A DNA stretch of 64,000 nt, taken from positions 53,879,991 to 53,943,990 of the forward strand of contig CM064671.1 of the NCBI GenBank assembly GCA_032717465.1. Direction: 5' to 3'. Every line of letters begins with the position of its first letter. Position 1 is the first letter of the stretch. Positions 24,996-37,297 of the stretch are shown piece by piece. The notes under the pieces are model-generated. The model was given only the letters and a program-made list of their open reading frames with translations. It searched no databases and was not told the origin of the DNA. The stretch comes from Coenobita brevimanus. Taxonomy: Eukaryota > Arthropoda > Malacostraca > Decapoda > Coenobitidae. The position numbers and the translations under genes are program-made.

Positions 24996-25908
24996 AGCTC
25001 ATCGGCTCACATGAGACAATATACAGGCCACGTTGATCGCCTCATATGAGGCGAAGAGTCTCTGCATCATATCAAGCACGAGGAAGTAGTCAGTGGCTTC
25101 CATGGGAATGCTGAATCTCACTCTACACCATCAGATCTGTCGTCATGCCCTGCCATACCGCAGTTGTCAAATATCGCTTATTTAGTAATTCAGTTCTCGC
25201 ACTTATCCCAGCAGTGACGGATTCATGCCCGTCTACCTCCCACGGTGTTGGCATCTTATCGCCGCCCTGACACCCACCCGAGTCGTAAATGACAAAAAGA
25301 CGAGGGTGAGAAGAGTTTGAACTCAGAATAACTTTATCTGATGACGTAAAATCAACTTAATATTAAAATAAAAACTCCCAAAAAAATTACTCAGGGAAGA
25401 TAATCAGGTTGATAAGAATTAGCGTGGCGTTGGTTGAAGATAATAAGAATGTTCCTTGTGCATACCCAGTACATGAAACAGAGGATGATGATGATGGTGA
25501 TAGTGGAGATAACCTAGGTGATTTTGCCACCATTCTGGTATATAGCTCCTGTGCTCAGCAATACACTAACTTGCCAGACAGTCAAAGTTCTATTGGTGGA
25601 ATTGATGATATTAACCCAGTTCAGAAGAGTGGGAACGAAAGTGAAAGGGAAAGTAGAAACAAAGGGCGAGAGCGAGGATAGGGACGATATATAAAATGAG
25701 GAGAGAAGTGATGGGAAGTCCGCGAGTAAAGTATGCGGCCTGGCAGCAGATCATTTCTCACATGCTGACAGCCTAAACAGTGCATCGGTTCCTGGGTATA
25801 GCTAACTGTAAGGTAACACACTACAGCAGAAGATTTACCTCTAGTTATGGACTGGCCAATAGAACGCACTGATAGGAAGGCAAGTAGAGATCAGAGAATA
25901 AGTCATAT
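24996..25908 (+). other. decayed region between integrase and envelope-like gene
   Basis: Probably the degraded C-terminal tail of pol and the spacer. A frame at 25409-25681 encodes an acidic segment (ETEDDDDGDSGDN) and a basic end (SRNKGRERG) that I do not recognise. Confidence 0.35.
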
Positions 25909-27616
25909 TTGTTATATTATTATATTTTGCTTCAGGTTATGCTGCTTGCAGTAGTGTCAGGAAAGACAGGCATATTGACTCCCACATTAAAAAACCTGCT
26001 CAAACAGGCCTCATCTACTCTCCAGTCTCCAAATTTATTTCAGTCTCCAATCTCCAAATTTATTTCAACAGGAAATCATTACGCAGTCCCGATATTGTTA
26101 GCACAGGATGACCTATACCGACCTCTTATTGATGCAAGGGATCTGGTTGATTCTGTCCAGTGGAATACAGCCCACATGGACAACTCATCCACCCTTGCGT
26201 CGCCATTAAGAGAAACCAAGATTTCATTTCAATAGTAGTTTGACATTAGGTATAAAGATTTTAAAATTCTGTTGATTACTTGTTCTCAGGTAAACCATTG
26301 ACAGGTCGTAGAACTAGATGTGTAACTGAGCATGTTAGTAATGTTGCTAATGCTTTATTTTGTAATGCCACCCAGAATCAGGTGGACGAAATTCACATTA
26401 GACTCAGTCAGACTGAAGAGATGTCCAAGCAAGAAGGTCGAGTATTATACGTATGTTCATTGTAAGATTCTAAATGCTACTATAAGAGACATGTCACACC
26501 TGCATGCTGCAATTACTTAACTGCAGTGGCAGCTAATATTTCACTTGCGGTAATTAGGCTCTTCTCTATCAAAACCTTTCAGTTAGAAGGTGCTTTTCTG
26601 AATCTTTAGTTAGCTTTATCGGATATTATTGCCGATCATGTGAGGATTAGTTAGGCCTTTAGAGTATGATGCAAGCTCGTCTGAGTACGGACATCGTAAC
26701 CAATGTGCTGGGGCTTCTAAATAACATTTCTTTAACAAGGCCTGGACTGCTTTTCCCTGCTCGTCCCCAATACCTTGCGTTATACAGGGATCTCGGTAGG
26801 GTAGTGCCTCGCAAGACTTCCTCTTCAATATGCTATTATTTCCTAATTCCGGTTCAGGGTGATCCGGCAGACACTTCTGATGTCTTCTGAATCACTTCCT
26901 TGTCTTATAAGGTCCCTGACACAGATGTCTTTGTACACACTGTGCCCTCGGCCAAATTTATCGTGCTGAGTGAAAATCGTTTACATTATATGCTTATGGA
27001 CGATTTAATCAGTGTCGCACTCATCAGCAGTTGCTGGTGGGTGAGGCGTAGAGTCCAGTGTTGAGATCAATCACTAGCACATGCGATAGTGCTACGTTTC
27101 TCAACAAGGACTTTGCGCCTCAACTCGGCAAGAAAAACGTCATTAAAAACTTTGTTCCTGTACTTGTTAGGGATAATGATCAATGTTTTTTTTTTCCTAC
27201 AAATAGGCCTATGCAATTACTCTTAATTGTACTGTTAATGGTATTACTAATGCAATTCAGATTGTTCAAGGTATAGGGCATTTGGTCCTGGGTAACGGTT
27301 GCAGTGCTCACAGTGAAACATTCACACTTTCAGCTCATGCCCTCACCAAGGACACTAAACTGTCTCTACGACCCCTCATGTTACGTGTCTCATGAATGTA
27401 GTGCTAGATGCAATACAAGCAATCCCAGAGGTTGTTCCCAAGAATAACTCCCCCATATCCCTATATTTAGATGAATTACTACATTTTCAATCTAAACTCC
27501 ATCTCCTCAAGCCCCTACCCAAACCAACCCAGCCAGTCACTCTAGCAAATCAAGTTTATGCCCTGTATGGCATTATTGTTATGTTCCTTGCTTCTTATCT
27601 TCGTTATAAGTGTTGA
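25909..27616 (+). pseudogene. envelope-like glycoprotein gene of an errantivirus-type element, broken
   Basis: Successive frames (25909-26235, 26280-26465, 26666-26890, 27058-27276, 27392-27616) are pieces of one coding region with stops and frameshifts between them. The first starts with a hydrophobic segment. The second has a basic furin-like motif, GRRTR, followed by a small-residue and hydrophobic stretch and then a heptad-like VDEIHIRLSQTEEM. The last ends in a hydrophobic membrane segment (LYGIIVMFLASYL) with a short basic tail. This order fits fusion-type envelope proteins of insect errantiviruses, related to baculovirus F. It lies directly downstream of an integrase end, as env does. 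Non-functional as it stands. The family assignment is inference from architecture. Confidence 0.55.
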
Positions 27617-29814
27617 TTAAACAGATGCTGCAGTTGCAGTTATACGAGCATTCTTGCTAACTGGAAGCCCTTACCCCCGGAACTTCCCTGCTGCCCCTGT
27701 TCAGCATAGGCGAGAACGGGAGGGGAGGAATCTTGGCCCGACAACAGTCAAGCACTTGCCGCCAACCTGGATGCTGCTGTTCCTGACGCCATCTCAACAT
27801 CCCATCCACGTTGTCCCTTCAGACAGAGGCCAGGGCCAAGTGGGAGTAGGGGAAGAGAGGAGGAAGATGAAGAAAAGAGAAATTAAGAAGAAGGAAATGG
27901 AGAAGAGGAAGAGGACCATGGACAGGCAGCATCGCAAGTTCTGAAAAGAGCTTATAAAATACTCTGACGTAAGCATCGCGCCGAGATCATGGCACATGCA
28001 CAACAAGCATGGGAGCAGGCAAAGGGAGCAAGATAATGGTGAGGGTTGGGGAAAGTTGCAGAGGAGGGAGAAAATGAATTACTAGAATAGATGAAGCAAA
28101 TGAGGAAATGGTAAGCGGAAGATGAATGGGTAAAGAGAAAGAGACACCCAGAGTGTAGGTTTATAATCAGCCTTGAGGCGCCGGAATACATTGTTACTGG
28201 CCAGAGTGCAAAGGTTGATGTACTGGAGGATCCAGTTTAAACAACTGTCATCCGTATGGATTGTAATTTTGAAAGATTAATGCGCTGATCCTGTGCCAAT
28301 GATGACTCAGTGATCCGTTTGAAGGTGTATATAAGCATGTTCATCAGGGCAATGCAGTTAGAAAGACTTTGGCAGTCACAGAAATTGCCTTCTGTCCAAC
28401 TTGGACAGACAGGGAGGAACACAGCCACGACCATGGATATCGTGGTTCTAGTAACAAGAAGTGTTTGAAGAACAGTTTTGCGATAGTGTACCGCAAGGTG
28501 TATAAGTGCTGCTAGTACGGCGTAAAGTACCAGCAGTCATTACTCTGAAAGACTAGCAGTTTTATTTTGACATGTATGTCCCTGGGCGTGGAAGTATTAA
28601 GTTGTAGAATTAACTTAAGGGTAAGACTTTGTAATGTTGATAATGAACATTAAATACTCAATGGATGAGTTAACTGGTCAAATGACGAAGTTGCATCTAA
28701 GTCGAACATAATTATGAAGTTAATCCTCTCGCACACGCATAAGTTTTATGAGTTTTGCCGACACACGATTTTCCTCCACCCCCCTCCCCGCCAGCCCACC
28801 CACGCACCACTGGGAACACATATTCTCGCCTTATTTTCGTCACTCAAACCTCTATATATTGCCGTGAAACCTATATATCTTATTCGCCGATGTTTGTTCT
28901 AGCCGATAAGCGAAAAAACAAAAAAACAGGACAGTACGAATAAAAGTACATTAGGCCACCGTGAATAAACATTTCCGAACGTCAAGTTCACTTCCCAACA
29001 TCCTAGTTCCAATGTTTTCTATCATACAGAAAAATTTTATTAGAAGTTTTGATAAAGAATTTCATCAGCTTTCTGATGGAAAAGTCCGGTTATGATACGA
29101 TTTATAGTTTATGAGAAAATAGCCAAAAACTGAAAGCCACTTTTTGAAAAAAAAATTATTGTGGTGCAGGGAGCTTTTCCGCAAAAGTTTTCTCGCACGT
29201 TGTGTTTTTTAGTTCATAATCTTGTGTTGAATTTCATGAGCTTTCTCATGGTCCCCGCCGATTTTTGATAGGCCTCATAGGTTTCCCAGTAAATCGCAAA
29301 AAACTACTGGGTACTCACAGCCGTGCTGCACTTTCGTCATGTGCGCACAATAACCTTTAAATTCCCGCCTACGTAACAACGACTTCTCATCAGAGATATT
29401 ACATTATTATGTCCTGTACATACGCAGAATTCACTGATCTTTATCATGGTTCTTACGGGAAATCGATACGTCCAATAGTTTTCGATAAATGGACGACAAA
29501 CGTAGAATACTCCTCCGCCCGCAAGCAAGATAAAAATACTCCCTTTCCCTGCCTCACCCACACCTACATATTTTCGGTCGTTAAGTTTTACTATTTTCTT
29601 TTTTTACTCTAAGTGTAGACGTAAAATATCATAAGCATTTTGATACTGCTCTCAGAAACTCGACATGACCACCAGTCTTTTTGCTAGGTAGTGATAATGA
29701 AGCTGAATTTTCTTCCATCTCATATGTGTAAATGTAAAAAACAATACTTATTTGTGTAAAAAATTTAGAAATAGGTCAATATACAAATCAACAAAATACG
29801 GATAACTCACTTCC
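27617..29814. other. no gene recognised; a 3' LTR may lie here
   Basis: A purine-rich tract (27840-27920) could include the polypurine tract of the LTR element, but I find no paired LTR in the window to define one. The remainder is AT-rich with chance frames. Confidence 0.35.
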
Positions 29815-29850
29815 GTGTGTGTGTGTGTCTCTGTGTGTGTGTGTGTATCG
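29815..29850. repeat. short (GT)n microsatellite
   Basis: GT repeats with TCTCT interruptions just upstream of the tandem array. Confidence 0.9.
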
Positions 29851-29855
29851 TATTT

Positions 29856-30330
29856 TGTCTCTGATCCTTGTGCCAGGTTTTTGCTAAGTCAGTCAATGCA
29901 CGCAATATTTCTCAATGAACACTTGCTTCACTATTTTATTTACATCTTTCGCACCAGTCCATATGCAATATAGCACTGTCTGAGATTGGTACAATACTGA
30001 AGTCTGTGATTGTGTGGCATATTTGTTGTCTCTGATACTTGTGCTAGGTTTTCGCTAAGTCAGTCAATGCATGCAATCTTTCTCGGTGAACACTCACTGC
30101 ACTATTTTATATGTATGTTTCACACTAAACCATACGCAATATAGCACTGTCTGAGATTGGTACAATACCTTTTCATTGAAGTCTGTGATTGTGTGGCGTA
30201 TTTGTTGTCTCTGATACGTTAGGTTTGAGCTAAGTCAGTCAATGCAAGCAATATTTCTCGACGAACACTCACTGCACTATTTTATACGTATATGTCACAC
30301 TAAACCATATGCAATATAAAACACTATCAC
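29856..30330. repeat. satellite-like tandem repeat, about 171-179 bp unit
   Basis: Three units begin at about 29856, 30027 and 30206, each with TGTCTCTGAT, then GCTAAGTCAGTCAATGCA, then CACTATTTTAT and CATA(C/T)GCAATATA. The first two end with GTCTGAGATTGGTACAATAC and the third is truncated. Units differ at scattered positions and by small indels. Confidence 0.9.
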
Positions 30331-31429
30331 TTGATTCCATCCCAACCTCCCCTATTCTTCCCATTCTGACTATGGCGTAGTGACAGCTTGTTTCTTTAGC
30401 GATTATGGCATATCTCTATGGCATACATAATTCCTGCTATGGTAGGTCAGTTATTTCACTAATTCAGGCACTATATATTTCACAAAATATAAGTATTGGC
30501 TTCACTATGAAGGCAAAATACTCATCATTTACAGGCATGGTGGAAACCCCGTTATAACAAACCACACTCCTGCCTCTAGGCCTAATGGCTAATAATGGGC
30601 TCCAATGCTTTACAAATAATATATCTGTGTTCCATAGACACAATCACCTCACATTATAGTCAGAAACACTGTACAATCACAATATTTCAATAATGGCTTC
30701 TGCCTCAGGTAGGAGGGGAAAATGGCGGATTTAAATGGACGACTGACAGCAGTGCTACCCTTCAGCCCGGCTGGTCATGAGATACTGAGGTTTTTCAGCT
30801 GCGCATTGTCTCGTTAGAGCAGTCACAGTGGTGCCAGGTGTTTACCTCGGAAGAGAGATGCACACAAAAGAACGCACCAAAATTTGATGCAAATCACTAG
30901 AAAACTTTCCTTTTGACGTTGTTTTTTTCTGCTTAACAACACGATAAACATCTACGTGCTTTATATGCCAAACCACAATGAATGCGATTCGCGTCAAAAT
31001 CCCTCGGAGGGTTAAGGGGTCTAACTGAGTTGATGTCAGGTCATACATAAGTTGTTGAGATTTCCCTTGTGCCAAGTTGAAAGTTAGCATACCAAGTAGA
31101 TTGCCAAGTTCGTATTAACGTAACTGACTTTTATAATCTGTTTGCTAAAGTAGTGTAAATATTATGTATATAGCTGTAAAGATTAAAGCAAAAACCGTTT
31201 TTGTGTTTTATGGTACAATGTTACTGTGTGAAACTGTTATTTTTGGTAGTCAGGGAAGGAATCTGGGACTAAATGGGGTACTTAGTATCTTGTTGTCCAA
31301 ACCTATGGGTTGTAGGCCCCCTCTGGACTTGTCTGTGCACTCTCTGTTGATGCTGTTAAATGCTGTCAACTACAAATTAGAGGCAGCCATTCATCATGCC
31401 CAGCGAGACTGAGTGAGAAGTATACCAAG
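30331..31429. other. no gene recognised
   Basis: Unique-looking sequence. A frame at 31164-31412 (82 codons) has no recognisable domain. Confidence 0.45.
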
Positions 31430-31896
<467 letters not shown>

Positions 31897-31899
31897 TGT

Positions 31900-32481
31900 A
31901 AAGCATTTGTACACATGCGTGTAATGTATGTCTCTCCAACATATAAAGACGCTTGTGTTGTGTCTGGGATAGACTTAAACTTCTCTATCACTTGCCAAGT
32001 TGCATGGGGCTGAGCAATAATCCTAATGTGTTGTGACTGAAATATATCCTCCCATAGTTAATTTACCTGATTCGTCAAAAAATTCAGGTGGCTCAACTTA
32101 TATATCACACCGTGATGTAATGACATCAGTGCCTGACTTCTGTCTAGACGTCTCGGGTTCAATTCCCGGTCAGAAGCGTTAAAAACATTTGTACACACGC
32201 GTATGTTTATTTCTCCAACATATTAAGACACTCGTGTTGTGTCTGGAATAAATTAAAAACTGATGTCACATGCCGAGTTGCTTGGGGATGAGCAATAATC
32301 CTGATGTGATTGAAATACATCCTCCAGTAATGGAATTACCTGGTTCAACAAAACGATTTGTGGCTCAGCTTTTATCACGCCATGATGTAATGGCATGAGT
32401 GCCTGACTTCTGTCTAGAGGTCTCGGGTTCGGGTCCTGGTCAGGAACGTAAAAAACATTTTTACACATGCATGTGTGTCTC

Positions 32482-32486
<5 letters not shown>
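31900..32486 (+). repeat. tandem pair of tRNA-like SINE units, about 260-bp period
   Basis: CATTTGTACACA(T/C)GCGT, GTGTTGTGTCTGG(A/G)AT, GAGCAATAATCCT(A/G)ATGTG and GCCTGACTTCTGTCTAGA each occur twice, about 265 bp apart. A third partial start at 32455-32485 runs into (TA)n. The 3' part of each unit reads GATGTAATGGCATGAGTGCC and then GGTTCGGGTCCTG or GGTTCAATTCCCG. These resemble the A and B boxes of a tRNA promoter. I interpret it as a tRNA-derived SINE repeated in tandem. Confidence 0.7.

Positions 32487-32551
<65 letters not shown>
32487..32551. repeat. (TA)n microsatellite
   Basis: About 65 bp TA between the tandem SINE units and the 5' start of LINE B copy 1. Confidence 0.97.
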
Positions 32552-32553
<2 letters not shown>

Positions 32554-32922
32554 GTCCAGGGGCAGGATCCCACTGCTACATGGTGGATTCCCGGTTGGCG
32601 GATAGGGGGAGGTTATGTAGCTACGAGGTACCGACTTCGATGGTGCGGACGATGTGATCCCCTATAGATACAGAGGGGTCCACTGAATTTTCTGAAAAAG
32701 GTGGCACAATACTTACATCTCACCAGAAATTATGTGGTTGGGAGGTGAGCCAATTTGTCAAAATCTTCCCAACGAAACATGAATTCTATTGAAGATGATT
32801 TGAAGGGTGTTCCTGTTGGATCATCGTCTACTAATAGTTCAGTCACATTGCTTCCTGTGCTTATGGACAATGTGCCACTGAGAATGAGTAGGTTCTGATT
32901 TGGAAAATTAGAAACCGGGATA

Positions 32923-33689
32923 TTAACCCGCCCAGTCCCGGCCACTTTTCGACCACTGGTACCCCCCAATCCCGGGCAATTTTCGACCTTTTTTTTTTTT
33001 GCTAAAACTTTCGCTTTTGGTGAGAAACATCGAAAATTCATAGAGAAATCGCTCACCTGAGATTTGAAATACTCATTACAGGTAGGAGAGCCTCCTTACC
33101 TTACTGGGTTTTCTATCAGGCTGGTGCCAAAGAAAACGAGTTCTATGGGAGGATAACTATTTCACACCACTCATAAACGGTATTTATTTATTTACTGTTA
33201 CGAATTTATATGTAGTACAAAAGTATATTGGTTTTCAAGCAGTAATATAGGCATTATAAGCATTGGTTCACTCACTAATACCTGACCTTTTTTTGCCACA
33301 TTATCTGATCATCATTTCTAACTGTTTCTTCCTCTAATGCTATGTAAAGTTTGTCCTCCACATTGTCATTGATTGGGGAATCACTCTGGCCCTGAATTTC
33401 GTACCGTGGCATGACATGGCTATACTGGCCAGGTCACTGATAACAGGTGAATTGCTGAGAAAAGGGCATGCAGGGGGGGGGAGGAGGTCATGCTGGGTAA
33501 GGCACTGTCTCTGCCTGGCATCTTGTTGAGGCAGGTGTCCCGTGTATACGTACCAAAAATGACTCGCGAAAATTGAAAATTGTGGAAATTATGAACCTTG
33601 CAATTGCAGGACGTTGAAGTACGTCCTCGGGATTAGCTGTGACAAAACGTGAGGACGTGGAAGTACGTCCTCGGGACGGCGCGGGTTAA
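32923..33689 (-). mobile_element. non-autonomous piggyBac-type element, copy B
   Basis: Bounded by TTAACCCGCC (32923) and GCGCGGGTTAA (ending 33689). It aligns end to end, inverted, with copy A at 325-1065, and its ends match the complete piggyBac at 38567-42554. The transposase-side end contains two hairpins: GAGGACGT/ACGTCCTC (33651-33672) and AGGACGT/ACGTCCT (33608-33627). The copy sits in LINE B copy 1, and copy 2 at about 37660 shows the uninterrupted site. Confidence 0.92.
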
Positions 33690-34929
33690 AAAGACTGAAA
33701 TTCATGAAGATCTATAAATACAATGAAGGAAGCCTCACAGAAGGATACAAACTTAGTAATGACTGAATTAGAAATCGTTAGTCCGGATATTGTAGGTTTG
33801 ACTGAGGTTCGTAGAAAAGAGGAAAAAGTAATTCAGCTCCAAGACAGCAGCCACCTATTATATGACAGGGGAAGGTAAAATGAAAGAGTTCGTGGTGTAG
33901 GATTACTATTTCACAGAAATCTTGCAGACAACATTGTTAAATTTAACCGCATATCTGACAGAGCAGCATGGCTTGTAATTAGTCAATGCAAAAATACACC
34001 ATGAATGTAATACACGTATATACACCGACTTTTCAAGCTCATATGAAGAATTAGAAACATTCTATGACGACATATCCGAGATTACGGAAGAAGAAAAGAC
34101 CTCATGTACCATCCTCATGAGAGACTTCAATGCAAACCTGCGGGAAAAAAAAAAAAATGGAGAAGCATGCATGGAAAAATTTGGAGTGAAAGAAAGGAAT
34201 AAAAGAGGAGAAATGATGGTAACTTTTGCTGAAATGTATAACATGAGAATGATGAACACTTTTTTTCATACAGGAACTGGGACGAAACGGGCGTGATGTC
34301 CAAATGAAGAAACAAAGAATGAAACCAACTTCATTATAGCAGGTAGGAATAACACTATCAAACATCCCACGGTTATCAACAAAGTAAATGTAGGAAGTGA
34401 TCATAAAATGGTGGGTTCCACAGCCAGATTCAATTTCGGGAGTGAAAGAAGGATGATTAAAGATAAAATGATATGGCCAAAGGTAAGCAAAAACAAAGCA
34501 GCCTTTCAAATAGAAATAATGAACAGATGAGCTTTTCAACAAGAGACAGGGAGAAGAGAAATGGAAGAGAAACATGTACCAGATCAAAGAATTCATCAAA
34601 AAGGGAAAAGTCTCAAGGAGGTCTGAAGTAAAATGGCATTTGGAAAGCAACAAATTATATCACTGAAACACAAAAACGGTGAAGTCATTAAATGCAGAGG
34701 TGAGATGAAAAGAGTTAAAGAATTTTACAAAGAACTGCATGCTTCAAAGACAATAGTGCCAATAGCTAACTTTTCAGGTGTCACAAGTGAAATGCTGCAG
34801 GTAACACCACACAAAGTAAACATTTCTCTTAACAATATGAAAAGAGGGAAGACCCCAGGTGAAGATGGAACAGTAGGAGCAGTGCTGTTGGATCCAGAAG
34901 CAGAAGTACGAAACAGGCTTGCCCATTTA
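33690..34929 (+). pseudogene. LINE B copy 1, endonuclease and start of RT
   Basis: The reading includes MTELEIVSPDIVGLTEVR-like sequence, an endonuclease core with an asparagine-rich RDFNANL motif near 34120, and KVNVGSDHKMVG at about 34385-34410 (the SDH motif). From 34633 a frame encodes HKNGEVIKCRGEMKRVKEFY and then NMKRGKTPGEDG, the N-terminal RT segment. Many stops and frameshifts. The same segments occur in copy 2. Confidence 0.7.
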
Positions 34930-36106
34930 CAGTAAAAGTCCATTAATCCGAAAGGCAGTGGACGAGAATCATTCGGATTATCAGATTTTTCGGATTTTGG
35001 GGTGGGGCCCCTAAGACACTTAATTTCATGTATAAACTGAAATTTTACTGAATGGATCACTTTTCATTCAATCATAACACAATATGGCACATATTAACAT
35101 TACATATTACACAAATTTTTTACTTAATAATGTATTGCTGAAGACACGAACTGTAATTGGTAAATTAAGCGATGTTATGGATTGTTTAATTCACCAGTAA
35201 TGCATAGTATTGAAAACAGCAGTTGTTGGCAGGTAAATCCAATTAGAGAGAGTAAGTCCAGGGTTAATAATAATATGCACGTACTGTAAAAGCACAATTT
35301 GCCGTCAAATTTTGGACTATTCCCCGTCAGGACGACTCCCCGTCGTTTATTTACATATCAGTTTATTTAGCAAGTACACTAGTTTTTGAATACTTGTACC
35401 TCTTCAAAGTCGTTTTAAAATATACCCAGGATGCTGTAGTACCAATAGAAATTAATGAAGACAGCTATGGGTGACGCTAGAACATACAGCGAGGTAGAAA
35501 CAAGTTGGTTATTGTCTAACAGTACAACTTATAAATGATATCCAAAGCCTACGCTATTGAATGAACATAGACTTTGACAGATCCCTCTGAAAATTTGTTA
35601 CTATATTATCAGTTAATCAATAATAAGTAATATTTATAGAATGACAGGGAATCGTCTAGGGTGTGAATTGAACTGACAGCAAATTGTCTTATTATTGTTG
35701 TGACGGCGAATTGACTTGACATCAAATTGTCCTGAAACCATCAGTGAATTTACCTGCCTGGTTGCCCATGCACTTCAGTCATTCAAGGATATCAGCCTGC
35801 GTGACAGCCTGCGCACGTTTCTTGTAGAACTCGTTTTGCAAGATATGGAAATTGATCACCTCAGCTCCATTGTAATGATTATTTTGTTCAACGAAATGCA
35901 CCAGTTTATCAAAGTATACAGAAGCTTCCTTCCATGAAACTTCCATGACCACACCGCTCGGCACTACGGTATATTTGGCGCCCAGTCTCGATATTTTATT
36001 TATTTATTTTTTTTTTTTACTTTTGGAGTTTTTGCCAGCTTTCTTCAAAAATTCAGATTATTGTGATTTTCGGATTATCAGTGTTCGAATTAATGGACTT
36101 TTACTA
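34930..36106 (-). mobile_element. Tigger/pogo-like DNA transposon, internally deleted
   Basis: The left end CAGTAAAAGTCCATTAATCC and the reversed right end (T)AGTAAAAGTCCATTAATTC are inverted repeats of about 23 bp, followed by more matching TCCGAA motifs. TA flanks both ends (34928-34929, 36107-36108). This matches TcMar-Tigger elements. It lies inside the RT region of LINE B copy 1. Confidence 0.85.
35779..35964 (-). pseudogene. Tigger-like transposase C-terminal remnant
   Basis: A 61-residue frame includes WKEASVYFDKLVHFVEQNN, then NFHILQNEFYKKRAQAVTQA. It resembles the tail of Jerky/Tigger transposases, which end in a helical segment followed by KR..KQ.-type residues. The catalytic DDE core and DNA-binding domains are missing. 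Confidence 0.6.
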
Positions 36107-36108
36107 TA

Positions 36109-37297
36109 TTTACTCAGTGTATAAAAAAGAAAAAACTCCCAGAACATGTTGTAATGCAATAGTTATTTCACTGTACAAAAAAAAAAAAAAATAAAAATCA
36201 AAAGATCTCTAACTATCCACCCATTGGCATATTATTAGTTATTTACAAACTCTTCACTAAACTTCTTACGAACAAAATAACAACTAATTTGGAAGAAAAA
36301 CCCACCTTGGGAATAAACAGGATTTTGATGCAGGCATTCAACTACTGATCATCTCACACAATGAATCAGCTATCTGAGAAAACTACAGAATAAAATAAAC
36401 CACTGCTCTCAGGTTTGGTTGACGCTGAAACGTCTTTCTACTCAGTGGAGCACATAGCAATTATAAATTCACTGTGAGGACAAAGAGTATGTGAGAATAT
36501 TGTAAAAATGCTAGAAAACATATTAAGAGAGACGTGCTACAGTTATATTACATAAAGAATGGAAAGATTAAGATTGAGAAGGGCGTCCGTCAGGAAGATA
36601 CAGTTTCACCAAAATTATTTACAACATGCCTATAAAGTATCTTAAGAAAGCTAGACTGGAAGAGTAATAGAGTAAACACAGATGGAGAAAAGCTTAACCA
36701 TTTAAGATTATCAGATGGCATTGTCCTAATCTCAGAAACAGCAAAGATATTGCAAGATATGAAGAAAGTCTCAAAGTAAGGCTAAAGGTGAACCGAAGAA
36801 AAACTAATGTTTAATCCAAATAAACCAAAGAACATCATCAGAATAAGCGAAGAAATTCTTGAAGAAGTCGAGGAGTATGGTTACTTGGGGCACATAATAA
36901 AACTAACGAAAGACCATGATAGCAAAATAAAAAGATGCATTACAATTGGGTGGAAAGCTTTAGGTAGATATAGAGACACCATGAAAAGTAGCTTGCCATT
37001 ATATATGAAACGAAAAAGTCTATAACGAATGTATAATGCCAGCATAGACGTATGGTTGTGGGGCCTGGAAAATAACAAAATCGATGGTAAACAAACTAAT
37101 CCGTTCTCAAAGGACAATGGAAAGGGAATTTCGTAAAGAGACAGAAAAATATTACTTTGGGTGAGAGAGCAGACTGAAGTCAAAGACATTATAGAAGATA
37201 TAAATGAACAGAAATGGAGGTGGGCTGGTCATGCAGCAAGAATAAGGGATAGCTGATGAAGGAAGAGGCTGACTGACTGGGCTCCAAGATATCCGTT
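36109..37297 (+). pseudogene. LINE B copy 1, RT core and C-terminal end
   Basis: The decayed frames contain NYPPIGILLVIYKLFTK (the NYRPI-type RT motif), a weak VDAETSFYSVEHIAIINSL (the catalytic AYDSV equivalent) and, at 36807-37025, EVEEYGYLGHIIKLTKD. The last part reads VREQTEVKDIIEDINEQKW then RWAGHAARI. Copy 2 begins head to tail immediately after. Stops are frequent. Confidence 0.72.

Larger units (their letters stand above)
32561..37297 (+). mobile_element. LINE B copy 1, interrupted twice
   Basis: The 5' region (32561-32922) matches 37298-37660 of copy 2. After a piggyBac MITE (32923-33689) the endonuclease region continues (33690-34500), then the start of the RT region (34640-34929). 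A Tigger-like insertion (34930-36106) follows, then the rest of the RT and the C-terminal end (36109-37297). Removing the two insertions leaves about 2.8 kb. The reading frame is heavily broken. Domain content (AP endonuclease, RT, no RNase H seen) suggests an RTE-like or related clade. Confidence 0.8.

Noticed and set aside
27654..27944. Basic 96-codon frame after the envelope-like gene
   Set aside because: Its Lys/Arg/Glu-rich end comes from a purine-rich tract. No similarity to a known accessory protein could be supported.
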